Source of the DNA: Watersipora subatra
Taxonomy: Eukaryota > Bryozoa > Gymnolaemata > Cheilostomatida > Watersiporidae
DNA length: 64,000 bases
Reading direction: 5' to 3'
Assembly: GCF_963576615.1 (NCBI RefSeq)
Contig: NC_088711.1
Coordinates: forward strand, 19,314,182 to 19,378,181
Both the position numbers and the translations under genes were made by a program. The notes under the pieces were generated by a model. The model was not told where the DNA came from. It did no database searches and saw only the letters and a list, made by a program, of their open reading frames with translations. This document shows, in pieces, positions 55,001 through 62,134 of the stretch. The stretch's first letter is position 1. Each line of letters begins with the position of its first letter.

Positions 55001-58000
55001 TGCATATACGGTCAGTAATAACCCCTGAGTCAGTGCATATACAATCAGTGATTACCTTAAGGTTGGTGCATATACAGTCAGTGATTACCTCAAGGTCAAT
55101 GCTTATACAGTCAGTGATTACCTCAAGGTCAGTGCATTTATAGTCAGCAAAAATTTGAGTTTGTTACTTCTGTGAATTTCACTTGCAAAGATTGGGCACC
55201 CTATTCTATTTAATGTTGAACTAGACAGACATTTGTATAATGAGAGGCAATCAGACATTTTTAATACCGAATACCTTCACTGCCAATTGTTCCAAGAAGT
55301 CTAAATCCATAGTTCTTGTAACAGTAGATACTTATATAATATTCCAGAGAGAAAATGATCTGTTTAATGCACTGGTAAATGCTTCAAGCTGTCGGTTTAT
55401 CTAAACAATAAATACTTGCATCTTCTAAAGAATTGTAACTGAAAAATCTTCAAAACTGTAAGAAGCTAGATGAGAAACTAAATAATTATAGATACACGTC
55501 GAGAAAAATCTGAATCAACAAAAATGTAAAGGTTACTTACATAGGTCATTTACGAAGGTCACTTACAAAGGTCACCTACAAAGGTCACTTACAAATGCTA
55601 CTTACAAAGGTCACTTATAAAGCTCACTTACGAATGTCACTTACAAAGGTAACTTACAAAGGTCACTTATAAAGCTAACTTATGAAGGTCACTTACAAAG
55701 GTCACTTACAAAGGCCACTTACTAAGGTCACTTATAAAGCTCACTTACCAAGGTCAGTTACAAAGGTCACTTGCTAAGGTCACTTATAAAGCTCACTTAC
55801 GAAGCTCACTTACGAAGGTCACTTACGAAGAGAAGACTATCTACAAAGGTCACTTACAAAACTCACGAAGGTCACTTACATACAAAGGTTACTTCTAAAG
55901 GTCATAGGTATACAAATGCTTTCCATACTAATAGCAGGTAAAAGCATAATGTACATATAATGTCACCCTTCATGAACACAGTTATCGACCGTCATTAACA
56001 CAGTTCACTTGTACTTATGATATGCCCTTCAGTCCCTATTGTATGTTTGGGCTGGATATTAAAACTTAGGTGAGAGCTGAGGCTACCCTGAATTCAATAT
56101 AAATACATATTTTAGTATTGAAAGCTATTTTCCGACATTATCCTCATTTTTTAGTCTAGTTATGGGGGTCCTACCACACAAAGTTGTCATCAGAATAGTC
56201 ACTTTTAAAATCACTGTCACCTTTTTTAAGTTGGTAACCAAAACAACCTCTTTCTCACATTCATTATTTTAATACAAATATCCATTCTGGTGGCACTGGG
56301 CTGCGTTAAAAACTTGAAACTTGCTCAATTTGAACTTCTGCTAACCAAAAGCATGGCTCAACCAGCGACGTTCACAAGCTTATTAGTGATGTTTGGGAGC
56401 GTTGCTGATTACTCCGCGAAGAGTGACAGCCGTCTTATGTTTTTAGGGCTAGATTTCTTGTACTGAAAATAGACCGAGATCGTCTTTAATAACCACTGTC
56501 AGTCACAGACTTGGAAACGGATTTGCTGTCCATGTCGTGGCATTTCATTGCTGTTTACTTTAATTATTTGGCAGTCTATAAATGCTGGGCCAGATGCTTC
56601 AAACCAAAACTAGTGAAGTTTCGGTTGAACGTGTTGATTTATGGACAAATAATAAGTTAGTAAAGGTACGGCTACACGTAACAAATTTTTCGTTGGTTCT
56701 AACCAAAATCACAAAATGATTGAAACACACAGAATTATTCTGCGCTGCTGGAATCGTGCTAGCGAGCACGATTCCAGCAGCTTTTGCAATTAGTATAATC
56801 CAAGAGACGTATAATGACACACAATAAAAGTATAAGTGCAATTCAACATAGTAGACACGATGCAACTGCTTAGATTGCGTTCTTGTATGTATTTATTGTT
56901 TGGACGCTATAGCTACAAATTGTTTATTTTTTAATTATATTTTCTTTTTAGCAGCAAAAGTTTTGTGGTAGAAAATGTTGCCATCTTTAGCGCAATCAAG
57001 TCGGTTGCATCGTATTTACTATCATGGATTTCCGTAATATTTTTCTTGCGTGTCGCATTATGTTCTCGGACTACATATATCTTAAAATTTGCTAGAGTCG
57101 TGCTCGATCACCAACAATAGCGCAACTTAAACAGTTACACCGTGTGTTCTATGTTGAATTACTTTCGTACTTTTATTGTGTGTCGCAATACATGTCTTGG
57201 ACTATACTAATTGCTAAAGCTGCTAAAATCGTGCTCGCTAATAATTTGTTTAATCTGTTAAAAGCGTTTCGTCGACGAACTCGGTGGGCATGCACAGCTC
57301 AAATAATTCTGTGAATTTCGACCAATTAATCCTGCGTTTTTCGTGATTTCGGCCAGAACTCAGAACCAACGAAAAATTTGTTACGTGTAGCCGTACCTTT
57401 AGTAATCCCCTTACACAATCATCGTCACCTTGTCACCTACATTGATAAATGGTCATCTCGTCTGTCACTTTTTAAATATCCCCGTCGTGGGGTCGTCAGA
57501 ATCATCACAAAACATGGGAGGACCCCCAGTTATTAATGCTGCTCACTTGATTCTAGCACCGGAGTAAATAATCTGAAACTGACACTTTACAGTATGAAAA
57601 GGTTTATAGTCCATAGAGTATCCAATGATAGATGAGATCAGTCAGGAACATCAGACAAAATACGCCTTCAGTAGTTAGGCATCCATTTTAGGTATCATGT
57701 TAGGTCGGCAATGCATGGCTGTGTAGTCAACGAGCACGACAAATGTACTTACTAAATTACGTACAAATTTATGAAATAGCAAATGTACACGAACTCAATT
57801 CCCTTACGCAGTAAGCAAATAAGCGGACTTATGTTGTTTTGTAATTTTCGCTAAATAATATGTTTCACCGATCTTTTTATGTAGCACAAAAAATGTAATA
57901 GAATCCGAGTATTCCTACAATCCAAACAAAGAATGACCAATGCTAACTATATATACAGTGAAAGAATCGATTTCTTTCCGACTTTGTTTACAAAAATCTC

Positions 58001-59755
58001 CAATTGTTGAGACGAAATCAAACAAGCCTAATGTACAATATACTAGAGCTTAAAATGTATCTGTAAAACATTTACAGTCAAACATGGATAACTCGTCCAC
58101 GGATAGCTCGAACACATGGTTAATTCGAACATTTCCTTTGGTCCGTTCCCACGTAATGATAAATTGCTATAGATAACTCGAACTCAACACTGTTAATTCG
58201 AACTGTTTTTTTGCCCAACGGCTACCGAAACGGTTGTTATCGCTTTAGAAAATCACTTAATTCAAAGCCATAGAGGTAAACTTCATCTTTTCGTAATTCA
58301 TAAGCGCCGTTATTACCACCATCAGCAAAATATTTTTGTCAACGACTTTTCTAAAGGTTTGGTGAAATTTGATTTATACTGCTATACGATGAATAGCACG
58401 GGCTAGTCGGGTCACGCGCGCAAGGATTTTCGCCACGCACATACAAAACAAAAATCGCATGTTGTTTTTGTTTTGTATGTGCGTGGCGAAAATCCTTGAG
58501 TGCGTGGCGTAACCCAGCTAGCCCGTGATGAATAGTTTTCCGACGTTGATTCCGTGTTGAATCAACGTCGGAATGTTGAATGTTTAAAACGTCTTAAAAA
58601 TTGTTGTAATTAAACTTTAACGTTGTCTGAGCTACAAAAAACTATTCATCGTTTGACCTAAACACAGAATACGTGTGTACATTCAATAAGTATCTATTAA
58701 AAAAACGTGAGTGATATAGAATGTACGTAAAACCTCGTAAAACTTCTAATTGAACTGCCTCGGAGTGTTGCTCTTAACGAATCCCAGGTAAAGTAAGATA
58801 ATCTTTGCATAAACTTCAAGAAAAAACAGCAAAATTGATCGTGGGTAAAACCCCAAAAGAAAAAAATGTCTTTTCTTTTGAGCATTTCAACAACGATCAA
58901 GTTTTGCCAATGTCAATCTGAAAAACGTCCTGGCAATAACATCACCTCAAACAACAAACCAATCTCAAGTGATAGAAAAATCTCTATACTTTTTCATAAA
59001 AACGTTTTAAACTTTACATTAGAAGCATTTAATTTGAAACAAGCCATTTGTGCTTTTGATTTATATTATAGTTTGTATATGTACATGTATCTACTAATAA
59101 ATAAGTAAATATATGGACTTGTGACAGTGCTCTGATAACTTGAACGCTCTGATAATTCGAACACTTTTGCTCGGTCCCTTGAAGTTCGAGTTATCCATGT
59201 TTGACTGTATATTGTATTTTATTGTATATGTATTTATAATTGTATATTTCATTTTCAACAAGTCAGTTTCCCGCATTCCTGCCCTGCAGTCTACAAATCA
59301 TCCTGCAGTAATTAATGCTTTTATTTCTCTCACCCAGCTCAACAGTTTCATTCTAGCTTCATTTCTAACCTATATTGAGCATTCTTAGCTGGCAAACACT
59401 TTTATATAATCCAAATAATACTACAACAGGTCTTATACTACAACAGGACTTATAAAAAACACCTTACTTTGATGAATTGGAATTGCTGTCAGCTTCTAAC
59501 TTTGGCTTGAGTGCTTCATACGTTTTTTCTATAGCTTCAGCACACTTGGTGCTCTTTGAGCTGAGAGTGTCGAGAACACGCCCGACAAAGAATGGCCCAT
59601 CACCGACTAAGGTAGAGTAGTCCGGTTTGCGTTTGCTAATGGAAATGGGTACGTATGACCCTTCCTTGTCACTGAGCCTGTTATGCAGCTTCATGAGAAG
59701 AGAGACCAAACTCTCGCTTAGGGTTACATCGACGTCTCTAGAGAGTGAAGTGTTG
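33977..59755 (-). CDS. UBR3: E3 ubiquitin-protein ligase UBR3, 3' fourteen exons (5' partial)
   Basis: RING-type ubiquitin ligase of the UBR family. Exons on the minus strand: 59755-59468, 54765-54662, 47297-47154, 46184-46051, 45950-45840, 44787-44596, 40880-40676, 39896-39678, 37820-37378, 37293-37129, 36969-36796, 35411-about 35219, about 35005-34852, 34094-33977. Phases match throughout and give 880 residues plus TAG. Domains: Lys-rich helix (KKKKAQDRQKRLLDKMNKMQ), RING-H2 finger split over four exons (YECSIC, SCGHYLHLDC, EYHCPLCRQLAN), an alpha-rich middle, and the conserved C-terminal region (KCPLCKRPP, CLICGAFVC, LWGSVYLDEHGEEDRDLK, YLCKERYQMLEQQW). The last part is the strongest UBR3 signature. 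The UBR box half is outside the window. The introns carry tRNA genes, transposons and an inverted copy of one exon. Confidence 0.92.
34260..34650. repeat. AT-rich low-complexity tract in UBR3 intron
   Basis: Nearly pure A/T with TATTATATAATA-type palindromes over about 390 bp. No gene seen. Confidence 0.7.
34852..35005 (-). CDS. UBR3: UBR3 exon (C-terminal zinc-binding region, part 2)
   Basis: It encodes HILQHSKACGSGTSVVLDIN, then LWGSVYLDEHGEEDRDLK, close to vertebrate UBR3. Donor CTAAA/GTGAGT, phase 2. The start is either 35005 (phase 1, preferred because it keeps a His four residues before the conserved His) or 34991 (phase 0). Confidence 0.85.
35219..35411 (-). CDS. UBR3: UBR3 exon (C-terminal zinc-binding region, part 1)
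   Basis: Acceptor TTTGTTGTAG, phase 0. It encodes RLLELPTQYDAIFQFYRKMK, CPLCKRPP and CLICGAFVCFKEVCC, the characteristic UBR3 tail. The 3' end is uncertain: donors at 35232 (phase 0), 35219 (phase 1, preferred) or 35211 all keep some frame with the next exon. Confidence 0.85.
35560..36030 (+). other. GC-richer insert in UBR3 intron, possible LTR or other repeat
   Basis: A compositional island containing a 63-codon frame, a twofold GGGGC(A/G)GAGCCAGCCAAT block (CCAAT plus GC-box-like) and a TTATACTAATTATCAAATAT stretch. It resembles a solo LTR, but I could not find matching ends or a target-site duplication. Confidence 0.3.
36796..36969 (-). CDS. UBR3: UBR3 exon
   Basis: 58 codons, phase 0, acceptor GCTCTTCAG, donor ATTAAG/GTGTGT. 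It encodes DCQQWFTGLAKYLGLCRAEE and KGWLNFIMTSKERSTIK. Confidence 0.83.
37129..37293 (-). CDS. UBR3: UBR3 exon
   Basis: 55 codons, phase 0, acceptor AATGTTTCAG, donor TCAGAG/GTAAGC. It encodes FLECSVWSPQSIECFVQRRC, then YLEFVAILKKHVY and a Cys/Pro-rich end. Confidence 0.85.
37378..37820 (-). CDS. UBR3: UBR3 exon (with Ser/Arg-rich linker)
   Basis: Acceptor TATTTAACAG, donor GTCTCT-type GTG-TCT/GTAAGT, phase 1 to 0. It starts YFERLVSAVYNLAFVQAL, has a long Ser/Arg/Asn-rich, probably disordered linker, and ends LLQTIITQLTTIRFYPSDD. Confidence 0.87.
37852..37928 (-). repeat. Two-copy tandem duplication in UBR3 intron
   Basis: AGCTTTAG-A-TGTTGTGC followed by ATGTATAGAACCATCAGAAG occurs twice in a row (period about 45 bp), just upstream of the exon at 37820. 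Confidence 0.65.
38451..39486. mobile_element. TIR element with a nested insertion
   Basis: Left end CCTTAAAGCTTGCTCACACT followed by ATATCGCC. The right end is the complement of CCTTAAGGCTGATTCACACT with ATATCACC. An ATG frame starting MEENIDQAIRDS near 38646 is all that remains of any coding. It is interrupted by the element at 38779-39395. Confidence 0.6.
38779..39395. mobile_element. Nested TA-flanked TIR element
   Basis: TA-CCCTACAGGATGAAATTATT at the left and the exact complement plus TA at 39375-39397. 617 bp. Ends resemble those of the element at 42586 (both begin CCCTA and have TTCGC blocks), so they are probably related families. Confidence 0.75.
39678..39896 (-). CDS. UBR3: UBR3 exon
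   Basis: Acceptor AATTTTGTAG, donor CTTG/GTATCT, phase 1 to 1. It encodes HLLGALSQSILKLHGQGAEA, then LLLRDPISIFLQLYLRMPPH. Helical region of the UBR family. Confidence 0.88.
39926..39950 (-). CDS. UBR3: Candidate 25-nt UBR3 microexon
   Basis: ATATTTGCAG acceptor and TTTTG/GTAAGT donor bracket 25 bases that read ISNVMRDF plus one base in phase 0. Joined to the next exon this gives MRDFAHLLGALSQS, which looks protein-like. The preceding exon ends in phase 1, so inclusion directly after it gives TAG. Either another exon is missing from my model or this is a poison or relic exon. Confidence 0.45.
39990..40095 (-). repeat. Short tandem array with CCAATCACAATGAAGCA units
   Basis: Four to five units of about 20 bp (AGTGGCCAATCACAATGAAG) beside the UBR3 microexon candidate. 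Each has CCAAT. Confidence 0.75.
40380..40637 (-). repeat. Minisatellite, unit about 37 bp, next to a UBR3 donor
   Basis: About seven diverged units of AAGCACAGATGAGATACATC followed by TATGGATACACTCAAAC. It ends about 40 bp beyond the donor at 40676. Confidence 0.8.
40676..40880 (-). CDS. UBR3: UBR3 exon
   Basis: Acceptor GTGATTGCAG, donor ACTG/GTGAGT, phase 0 to 1. It encodes PSEPFYKELNVVTMGMR, then YEVAQFLISVARCNLDYAVL. Helical region after the RING. Confidence 0.82.
41423..41970. repeat. Near-perfect 45-bp minisatellite, 12 copies
   Basis: Unit CTATCTGGTTCCTGTGAACT then AGCCTCTTAAACACCCACCTTCAAA. The first nine or so units are identical and later ones differ by one or two bases, implying recent expansion. 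No spacers, so not CRISPR. Confidence 0.95.
42586..43391. mobile_element. TA-flanked TIR element with a short N-terminal-like frame
   Basis: TA-CCCTAGGACACTTAT at the left and the complement plus TA at 43375-43393. 806 bp. Inside, on the minus strand, is a 73-codon frame starting MSSMAKQITITGFFGKAKT and rich in acidic residues. It may be a remnant of the parent element. Superfamily not determined. Confidence 0.72.
44035..44312 (-). repeat. SINE-like element with tRNA-type head
   Basis: Minus strand: A-box-like TGGCTTAGTGGTAGTGTGCA, B-box-like GTGTGAGTTCATTTTCC, then ATCTTATTATAGTAAAG and a tail ending in GGGCATTCATCTAGTTCAC. The ATCTTATTATAGTAAAG block recurs at 63428-63545. Confidence 0.6.
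44596..44787 (-). CDS. UBR3: UBR3 exon (last RING cysteines)
   Basis: 64 codons, acceptor TGCATCGCAG. It encodes RQRQNLTGDEYHCPLCRQLA then LKDIGAMLNHKPFKW. The donor TGG/GTTGGT is unusual but keeps phase 0 with the exon at 40880. The GTATAT four bases on would give a stop in the next exon. Confidence 0.85.
45362..45765. mobile_element. TIR foldback element with internal inverted repeats
   Basis: CGTACTTTTCAGACCATAAA at the left and the complement of CGTACTTTTCAGACTATTAG at the right. AAGCCGCA and TAGGCCGCA blocks are repeated inside. A second inverted pair (TTTCACCGCTAGAGGCGCAC and complement) is nested. No ORF. Confidence 0.7.
45840..45950 (-). CDS. UBR3: UBR3 exon (RING-H2 centre)
   Basis: 37 codons, phase 0, acceptor TCTGTTTGTAG, donor GTCACT/GTAAGT. 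It encodes IGVFTQSCGHYLHLDCFKAY, with the C-G-H-x2-H-x2-C core of an H2-type RING. Confidence 0.9.
46051..46184 (-). CDS. UBR3: UBR3 exon (linker inside RING)
   Basis: Acceptor CTTGATAG, donor GGCAAG/GTGAGT, phase 1 to 0. It encodes VMNFARSEPNAKKLPLADE and a helical stretch ending LDHMFAGK. The long insert between RING cysteine pairs is a UBR family trait. Confidence 0.82.
47154..47297 (-). CDS. UBR3: UBR3 exon (first RING cysteines)
   Basis: Acceptor CTTTGCAG, donor TGTG/GTAAGC, phase 1 to 1. It encodes DFEKLTEAELPEDNY, HYECSICSSTTPS and ERPMGMVSLLQSTC. It lies inside the inverted duplication. The second copy, at 62135-62278, has a stop. Confidence 0.9.
47662..47733 (-). pseudogene. tRNA-Gln(CTG) copy, probably decayed
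   Basis: 72 nt starting GGTTCCATAGTGTAATGGTT. Anticodon loop CTCTGAA gives CTG. The anticodon stem is perfect, but the T stem (CTGAG/TTTGG) relies on G-U pairs and the acceptor stem has a C-C mismatch. A transposon is inserted right at its 5' side. Confidence 0.75.
47735..48458. mobile_element. hAT-like non-autonomous element inserted at the 5' end of a tRNA-Gln copy
   Basis: Direct repeats TGGAACCC at 47727-47734 and 48459-48466 form an 8-bp target duplication. The ends are AGTGGCAGATCTAGG and the complement of GGGGCGGATCTACTG. 724 bp, no ORF. Two other tRNA-Gln loci in the window lack it and show the empty site. Confidence 0.87.
48478..49300 (-). repeat. Local duplication of the tRNA-Gln upstream flank
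   Basis: GCATTGGGATTATTTCCTAC through GTGTTCTTAGAGTGGCCAT at 48486-48570 recurs at 49195-49280 beside the second tRNA-Gln. tRNA plus flank was therefore duplicated as a unit before the transposon entered. Confidence 0.75.
49104..49175 (-). tRNA. tRNA-Gln(TTG): tRNA-Gln (anticodon TTG)
   Basis: 72 nt, no intron. Acceptor GGTTCCA/TGGAACC, D arm GGTGTAATGGTTAGCAC, anticodon stem CAGGA/TCCTG with loop CTTTGAA, T stem CCGAG/CTCGG with TTCAAAT. It reads CAA codons. All stems pair. It lies in a UBR3 intron, same strand. CCA is not encoded, as usual in eukaryotes. Confidence 0.93.
49837..49869. repeat. Short perfect inverted repeat
   Basis: GCGACCAAGAGTC and GACTCTTGGTCGC separated by 7 bases in a GC-rich patch of the UBR3 intron. 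Function unknown. Confidence 0.6.
50543..51455. mobile_element. piggyBac-like foldback element, copy 2
   Basis: TTAA at 50543-50546 and 51452-51455. Ends AGGTTGACTTGCAACAAAAT and complement. Same long TIRs and interior order as 10205-11092. 905 bp between TTAAs, no transposase. Confidence 0.85.
51600..52420 (-). mobile_element. Relic related to the element at 7470-8229
   Basis: Opposite-orientation similarity: ACAGGATATTACGA, ATGCTCACAAAGTAATAAATACCT and AGAGACTTGACGGCAACAC-type blocks occur in the same order in both. Its terminal repeats are degraded. Confidence 0.6.
52784..54028 (-). mobile_element. pogo/Tigger-type transposon, internally deleted
   Basis: TA-flanked ends CAGTCATACTTCAACTTACG and complement (TA at 52782-52783 and 54029-54030). 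1245 bp. On the minus strand it holds an N-terminal helix-turn-helix-like frame (53932-53591) and a C-terminal-like frame with GRQRQTSLDKIILKRPASRE (53415-53209). The catalytic middle is missing, so it is not autonomous. Confidence 0.72.
53209..53932 (-). pseudogene. Tigger-like transposase remnant
   Basis: Frames at 53932-53591 (containing ITVDIKRKIIEKY and IELAQQYDRNTSTI, a CENP-B/Tigger-type DNA-binding helix pattern) and 53415-53209, joined by out-of-frame sequence. No DDE catalytic region is visible. Confidence 0.62.
54662..54765 (-). CDS. UBR3: UBR3 exon (Lys-rich helix before RING)
   Basis: Acceptor TTGGTTATACAG, donor GAAG/GTGAGG, phase 2 to 1. It encodes KKKKAQDRQKRLLDKMNKMQ and KFMDKIEKTMSKE, the basic coiled helix that precedes the RING in UBR1/2/3. 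Confidence 0.87.
54784..55143 (+). repeat. 33-bp minisatellite with TCAAGGTCA in most units
   Basis: About eleven units of GATTACCTCAAGGTCAGTGC followed by ATATACAGTCAGT. Seven units keep TCAAGGTCA, the extended half-site of ERR/SF-1-type nuclear receptors. It begins 19 bp from the UBR3 exon at 54662-54765, on its upstream side. Confidence 0.9.
55539..55910 (+). repeat. 13-bp tandem array of AGGTCA units
   Basis: About 27 diverged units of AAGGTCACTTACA, more than half with intact AGGTCA. Lies 400 bp from the 33-bp array in the same UBR3 intron. Confidence 0.85.
56664..57398. mobile_element. hAT-like foldback element
   Basis: Flanking direct repeats TTAGTAA (56657-56663 and 57399-57405). 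Ends AGGTACGGCTACACGTAACA and exact complement over about 37 bp. Inner sequences are also inverted copies (ATTCAACATAG, GACACACAATAAAAGTA), so nearly the whole 735 bp can fold back. Confidence 0.8.
56743..56779. repeat. Inner palindrome of the hAT-like element
   Basis: GCTGCTGGAATCGTGCTAGC and its complement GAGCACGATTCCAGCAGC share a very short centre. Sits inside the foldback element. Confidence 0.7.
58397..58527. mobile_element. 131-bp palindromic MITE nested in the pogo-type element
   Basis: 8-bp duplications ATGAATAG at 58389-58396 and 58528-58535. Arms CACGGGCTAG... and ...CTAGCCCGTG pair over about 60 bp (CAAGGATTTTCGCCACGCAC). hAT-like by target-site length. Confidence 0.87.
58538..58573. 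repeat. Perfect 15-bp hairpin
   Basis: TTCCGACGTTGATTC and GAATCAACGTCGGAA with a 6-base loop, directly beside the MITE at 58397-58527. Confidence 0.75.
59468..59755 (-). CDS. UBR3: UBR3 exon (first in window)
   Basis: Acceptor TTGTCTTTTAG, donor TCAAA/GTAAGG, phase 2 to 2. It encodes LSESLVSLLMKLHNRL and GDGPFFVGRVLDTLSSK, ending in a Ser/Asn-rich piece. Phase matches the next exon. Confidence 0.85.
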
Positions 59756-59779
59756 CTAAAAGACAAACAACCATGATAG

Positions 59780-60185
59780 ATGTGATTTCTATCACCATGT
59801 TTTCATGACGTCATCCGCAAGTTTGTCATCATATGCAAGATGGAAACAGTAAAGATCCGCGAGTCAAGCGAGTTTTGTCTTTCACGAATTTTTATCAATT
59901 ACTTTATGCTTACAAAAAATGAAAACAGCACTTGCGAATGATGCGTAGAAAAATGCTGCGTAAGCTGATCTATTTTGAAAGTTTCCCACACTGGAGTCCT
60001 TTTAATTTCAATTTGAGTAGTTCCAAATGTGTCGCGATTAGCTCTAGTGTAGAAATCCTTATTTTTTTTAACAAAGCACCCAGTGTTAATCCGCAACATT
60101 GGAGTATTCAGTAAAACACTTATTACACAGAAACTCAATATGGGCACACAACTCCAAATCAGCATCATTAATAGTCATGAATACA
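59780..60185. mobile_element. Dispersed repeat family B, copy 2
   Basis: Shares GAGTCAAGCGAGTTTTGT, AACAGCACTTGCGAATGATG, TTAATCCGCAA and CACACAACTCCAAATC with 11790-12290 in the same order. Confidence 0.6.
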
Positions 60186-60659
60186 TAGTGTATGTCTATT
60201 TACCATGACTAAGCCATGTTTATCATAGACATCTAACCACTTATACGTGCAGATATGATAATTAAAGCAGCAGATGGCTTAACACACAACTTACCTTTAT
60301 TGTCTTTCTCAATATCTTATAATGTAGTTCATTAAATAAAATTATAATTTATATGAAAAAAAATGTATTGTTAAATTATAAATTACATGATTTGGCAAGA
60401 AGCAGTATGCAGCAGACAGCGTCTTTTAAACTGAAGGTGAACATAACTAGCATCGGCAGCATATATATATATACTACTATATCGAATTATGATAATGTTT
60501 GTGAGTTGTCTACTCATAACACAAAGTGCTTATAAACTTTTCTGTTAAAGTTTACATGCACAGACTGCAGCATTTCCTAGTGTGACATTTCTGTTACAAT
60601 TAAGTCACAATAAATACATGATCATCTTTACACCATGTTCATGCAAAATATTGCACCAC

Positions 60660-60730
60660 ATGGGAATCAAACTTCAGTATTCAACTTCTTGAACCAATGG
60701 TCTAACCACTGCACCACACAGGTACCCTGC
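60660..60730 (-). repeat. tRNA-derived SINE-like element
   Basis: Minus strand shows A-box-like TGTGTGGTGCAGTGGTTAGA and B-box-like GAAGTTTGATTCCC at tRNA-like spacing. Confidence 0.5.
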
Positions 60731-61711
60731 AGGATGGTGGAATAACTGTACACATAGCTATTGCACATGATGATGCGCTCACACGGATCTGCCAGCATAC
60801 CAGTAGCAATAAAGCAAGTAGCTATAATGGCACTGCGAGTAGAGCTTGCCAAAGACTTTTCATATGCTTATGCCTTGTATCCAGTCTTGTATTGGGTATC
60901 GATATCAATACTAGAGCTTACAGTAGAGTCTGGAACACGTCTATTTAAAGATTTTTATAGCGCATTAGTCCTTTTAAATAAAATGATCACTTATCTGGAA
61001 AAAATTAAAAAATTGCTTTAAAGTGGTTAACAATAATGAAATGGCAACGTTGTCAAGGAAATACAGACCCAACGTCGCATCATGGTTTTCAAGATAGCGA
61101 ACAAAACTAAACACAAGTTCTTGAAAACATTATCAATATAATTCTATAAATTTAGTAGCGTTGATGTACAGTGTACCCTCACTATTTTGAGGTTCAGCTT
61201 TTGTGGCTTCAGTACTCCGCGGAGTAAAAAATATTTATTACAAAAATAAAAATTAAAGAAAATACGTAAAAATAAAAACCAATACAAATGCATCTCTCTC
61301 ATACTCCTGCCCAGTGAGGCCCCTCCACGAGCATCATTGTGATATTAGTCGTTGCGTCTCGCTGTTTTCCTGCAACGCTTTGTCAAGTGTAAAAGTACAA
61401 AGCGCTTGGGCACACCAAGCGAAAGATAACTACATGTATGTAGATAACCACATAGATGAGTACATGCATACATGAGTAGATTAACTCATAACATAACTAC
61501 TGTATGTACTTTTGATCACGTCATAAGAAGAATAATTCTTCAAATGGCCTCAAAGCTAAAGTAACGGCTCTGCTGCGTAACATGATACGAAAAGATTGCT
61601 TCACATGACCATAGTCTAAACACACCTTTAAATTGTTTTCTAGGTGAGCCATCTTGATTAAATGCAGCTGTGTACAAAATAATCCCAATGCCATAAATGA
61701 GGAACATGTGG

Positions 61712-61783
61712 GGTTCCATGGTGTAATGGTTAGCACTCAGGACTCTGAATCCTGCGATCCGAGTTCAAGTCTCGGTGGAACCT
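61712..61783 (+). tRNA. tRNA-Gln(CTG): tRNA-Gln (anticodon CTG)
   Basis: 72 nt, no intron. Acceptor GGTTCCA/TGGAACC, anticodon stem CAGGA/TCCTG with loop CTCTGAA, T stem CCGAG/CTCGG with TTCAAGT. It reads CAG codons. It opens arm 2 of the inverted duplication and is antisense to UBR3. Confidence 0.93.
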
Positions 61784-62134
61784 GAAGTAAGTTAGTTCTT
61801 TTTTGCTGTTGCAACAATTTCTATCAAATTGTGACATTTAATATACTGTACTTCCAATTTGCGCGTCTTAAATGAAACCTTTGCATTGTATTGTCAATGT
61901 TTCTCAGTTGTGCAAAAAATGTAGCAATGTAATTCTGTTCTGTTATTCAGTTGTTGCCTTCTTTAGTTTGTTTGGCATAATTCCCGATATAAAGCATGTA
62001 GGGTGCTCTAGCGAGAGAATTTTAATAGCAATAGCTGGCAACTGTAGGGCACTTTTTCACAGTTCATTAAATTTAATAGTATCAACTCCAATTAGCATCT
62101 AGTATATCACTTTTAATATTTGTACTCTTTGCAG

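Larger units (their letters stand above)
58075..59207. mobile_element. pogo-type TIR element, non-autonomous, host of a nested insertion
   Basis: TA-CAGTCAAACATGGATAACTC at the left and the complement plus TA at 59188-59209. Further TAACTCGAAC/TAATTCGAAC repeats near both ends. 1133 bp, no transposase frame. Confidence 0.78.

Noticed and set aside
54604-55143. 179-codon plus-strand frame with a hydrophobic N-terminus
   Set aside because: It overlaps a UBR3 exon antisense and then runs through the 33-bp minisatellite. Repeat-driven.
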